In this document: one piece after another, positions 62,971-64,000 of the stretch
How positions within the stretch are numbered: the first letter of the stretch is position 1
Layout: each line of letters starts with the position of its first letter
DNA from: Granulosicoccus sp964594905
GTDB taxonomy: Bacteria > Pseudomonadota > Gammaproteobacteria > Granulosicoccales > Granulosicoccaceae
Direction of reading: 5' to 3'
NCBI GenBank assembly: GCA_964594905.1
Contig: CAZQOI010000007.1
Coordinates: 1-64,000, forward strand
Length of the DNA: 64,000 nucleotides
The notes under the pieces: model-generated
The model's database searches: none
Seen by the model: the letters and a program-made list of their open reading frames with translations, nothing else
Told to the model about the DNA's origin: nothing
Program-made: the position numbers and the translations under genes

Positions 62971-63687
62971 ATGGCCTTCTCTTTACGATTTATGTGCCTG
63001 GCGGCGATACTCAGTTGTTCACCAGTATCAGGGGACTCTGGCTACGAATTTGAGTTTGCTCGCATTCGTTATCAGGGTTTTGGCGACTGGCCGCGTTGGC
63101 AGGCTGATTGGCCGGAAGCTGAAACACACTTTACGGGTGGTTTGTCGCGGCTAACAAGAATAAGTACTTCGCCTGACGGCCAGGTCCTAACCCTCGATCA
63201 AGATAAGATTTTTGATTATCCCTGGCTGTATGTGGTCGAAGTTGGTTATATGTCATTGTCACCAAATGAAGTTGAAAATCTGCGTGAGTATTTACTACGC
63301 GGTGGATTTCTGATGGTTGATGACTTCCACGGATATTATGAATGGGAAAATTTTGAGTCTTTAATGGCTAAGGTTTTCCCTGATCGACCCATTGAAAGAC
63401 TCGACGGCAGCTCTGAGGAATTTCAAGTCTTGTATGATTTAAATGAACGTCTACAGGTACCAGGTATCCGTGCAGTTATGAGTGGGCGTACCTGGGAGAA
63501 GGGTGGAGTTAAGCCGGGTTGGCTTGGTATCAAGGATGATCAAGGACGGACCATGGTTGCCATCAATTTCAATCAGGATATTGGCGATGGCTGGGAACAT
63601 GCTGATGATGCGATGTATCCCGAGCCTTTTACTGCCATGGCTTATCGTCTAGGCGTTAACTATGTGGTCTATGCGATGACTCATTAA
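62971..63687 (+). CDS. Exported DUF4159 protein (paralogue 2)
   Basis: About 238 residues from ATG at 62971, which places the signal 'FSLRFMCLAAILSCSPVSG' at the N-terminus; a TTG at 62944 is in frame. The ILSC could be a lipobox. The DUF4159 core matches the protein at 57793-58716 throughout: 'WQADWPEAETHFTGGLSRLT', 'LLRGGFLMVDDFHGYYEW', 'QVLYDLNERLQVPG' and 'MVAINFNQDIGDGWEHADDAMYP'. It starts 47 bp after dddP on the same strand and may be cotranscribed with it. Function unknown. Confidence 0.83.
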   Translation: MAFSLRFMCLAAILSCSPVSGDSGYEFEFARIRYQGFGDWPRWQADWPEAETHFTGGLSRLTRISTSPDGQVLTLDQDKIFDYPWLYVVEVGYMSLSPNEVENLREYLLRGGFLMVDDFHGYYEWENFESLMAKVFPDRPIERLDGSSEEFQVLYDLNERLQVPGIRAVMSGRTWEKGGVKPGWLGIKDDQGRTMVAINFNQDIGDGWEHADDAMYPEPFTAMAYRLGVNYVVYAMTH

Positions 63688-63704
63688 GCAACATCGTTTG
63701 ATGC

Positions 63705-64000
63705 TTAGCCAACATCGGCAACAAGTCCAACAGCTTCTATCCCAGCGACAGCGCACTTCTCATCGTTATCAGAAATATCGCCAGTCACACCTACGGCACC
63801 CAGCAGTTCGCCCTCTTTTGAACGTATAAGAACACCACCTGGTACTGGTACTAAAGCGCCATCACATAGTGAATTCATTGCTTGAATGAAAAAAGGTTCG
63901 ACTTTTGCGCGCTCGAACAAAGCACGTGATCCCAAGCCAACAGAGTAAGCACCGTAAGCCTTGCCGTGAGCGACCTTGGGTCTTACCAAACTGGTGCCAT
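63705..64000 (-). CDS. GlcG/HbpS-like (DUF336) protein, N-terminus beyond the right edge
   Basis: The frame stays open to the end of the window, so the first part of the gene is missing. About 98 residues are visible. They contain the DUF336 pattern: a 'KAYGAYSVGLGSRAL' helix, 'VPVPGGVLIRSKEGELLGAVGVTGDISDNDEKCAVAGIEAVGL', with the family's 'PGGVP....G...GAVGVSG....DE..A.AG' arrangement. HbpS-like members bind haem; GlcG-type members have unknown roles. Which applies cannot be told from the part present. It converges with the DUF4159 gene. Confidence 0.8.
   Translation of the reverse strand, partial: GTSLVRPKVAHGKAYGAYSVGLGSRALFERAKVEPFFIQAMNSLCDGALVPVPGGVLIRSKEGELLGAVGVTGDISDNDEKCAVAGIEAVGLVADVG

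Noticed and set aside
1..64000. CRISPR arrays, insertion sequences, prophage, tRNA or rRNA genes
   Set aside because: No spaced direct-repeat array, transposase, integrase, phage structural gene or tRNA-like cloverleaf was seen on either strand by reading.

Overview
The window looks like chromosomal DNA of a marine gammaproteobacterium. The reasons are a full-length DddP-type DMSP lyase, a monomeric NADP isocitrate dehydrogenase, many hybrid histidine kinases and GGDEF/EAL proteins, and several TonB-free Gram-negative envelope proteins with Sec, lipoprotein or twin-arginine-like leaders. Exact taxonomy cannot be fixed from the sequence alone. No rRNA, tRNA, CRISPR array, insertion sequence or prophage was seen. 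Genes lie on both strands in short operons.

Layout. 0-2.6 kb: an NMT1/SsuA-like ABC importer (binding protein cut by the left edge, ATPase, permease) closed by a terminator. 2.6-7.3 kb: a membrane hybrid kinase, a lone pseudopilin, a lipoprotein and a DM13 protein. 7.6-12.9 kb: a 2OG-Fe(II) oxygenase, a FrnE-like DsbA protein, a small membrane protein, gamma-glutamyltransferase and a DUF3179 protein. 13.0-18.4 kb: an intradiol-dioxygenase-like protein with a ferric-reductase-like membrane protein, a GMC oxidoreductase, an MscS-related channel and an OmpA-type protein. 18.4-20.8 kb: a GGDEF-EAL protein.

21.0-28.3 kb is a complete ebo cluster (eboD-eboA-eboB-idi on the minus strand, eboF on the plus strand, eboE-eboC on the minus strand). 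It carries a type I isopentenyl-diphosphate isomerase inside it. In cyanobacteria this cluster is linked to delivery of a secondary-metabolite precursor to the periplasm. No dedicated biosynthetic gene is recognisable next to it here, so its cargo is unknown.

28.4-35.1 kb: TMEM220-like protein, a twin-arginine-like leader protein, an ABM monooxygenase, two unrecognised envelope proteins and isocitrate dehydrogenase. 35.4-41.2 kb is a signalling cluster: a c-type-haem DUF3365 protein, a HAMP/PAS hybrid kinase with two receivers, a receiver domain fused to a ten-helix EamA transporter, and a free Hpt protein. Together they could form a phosphorelay that ends on a transporter rather than on DNA. 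This is the most unusual architecture in the window.

41.3-51.3 kb: aldo/keto reductase, GST, MATE exporter, MDR reductase, a saccharopine-dehydrogenase-like/DUF4166 protein divergent from a GbsR/MarR regulator and a second DUF4166 protein (with a palindromic operator candidate between them), DNA polymerase IV with an SOS-box-like site, and a nitrilase-family amidohydrolase. 51.6-57.0 kb: a hybrid kinase with two receivers and Hpt, followed directly by a receiver-PAS-GGDEF-EAL protein, so a phosphorelay to cyclic di-GMP is likely. 57.1-64 kb: a second twin-arginine-like leader protein, two DUF4159 proteins, ArfB, a DUF938 methyltransferase-like protein, a second DUF3179 protein, DddP and a right-edge-truncated GlcG/HbpS-like protein.
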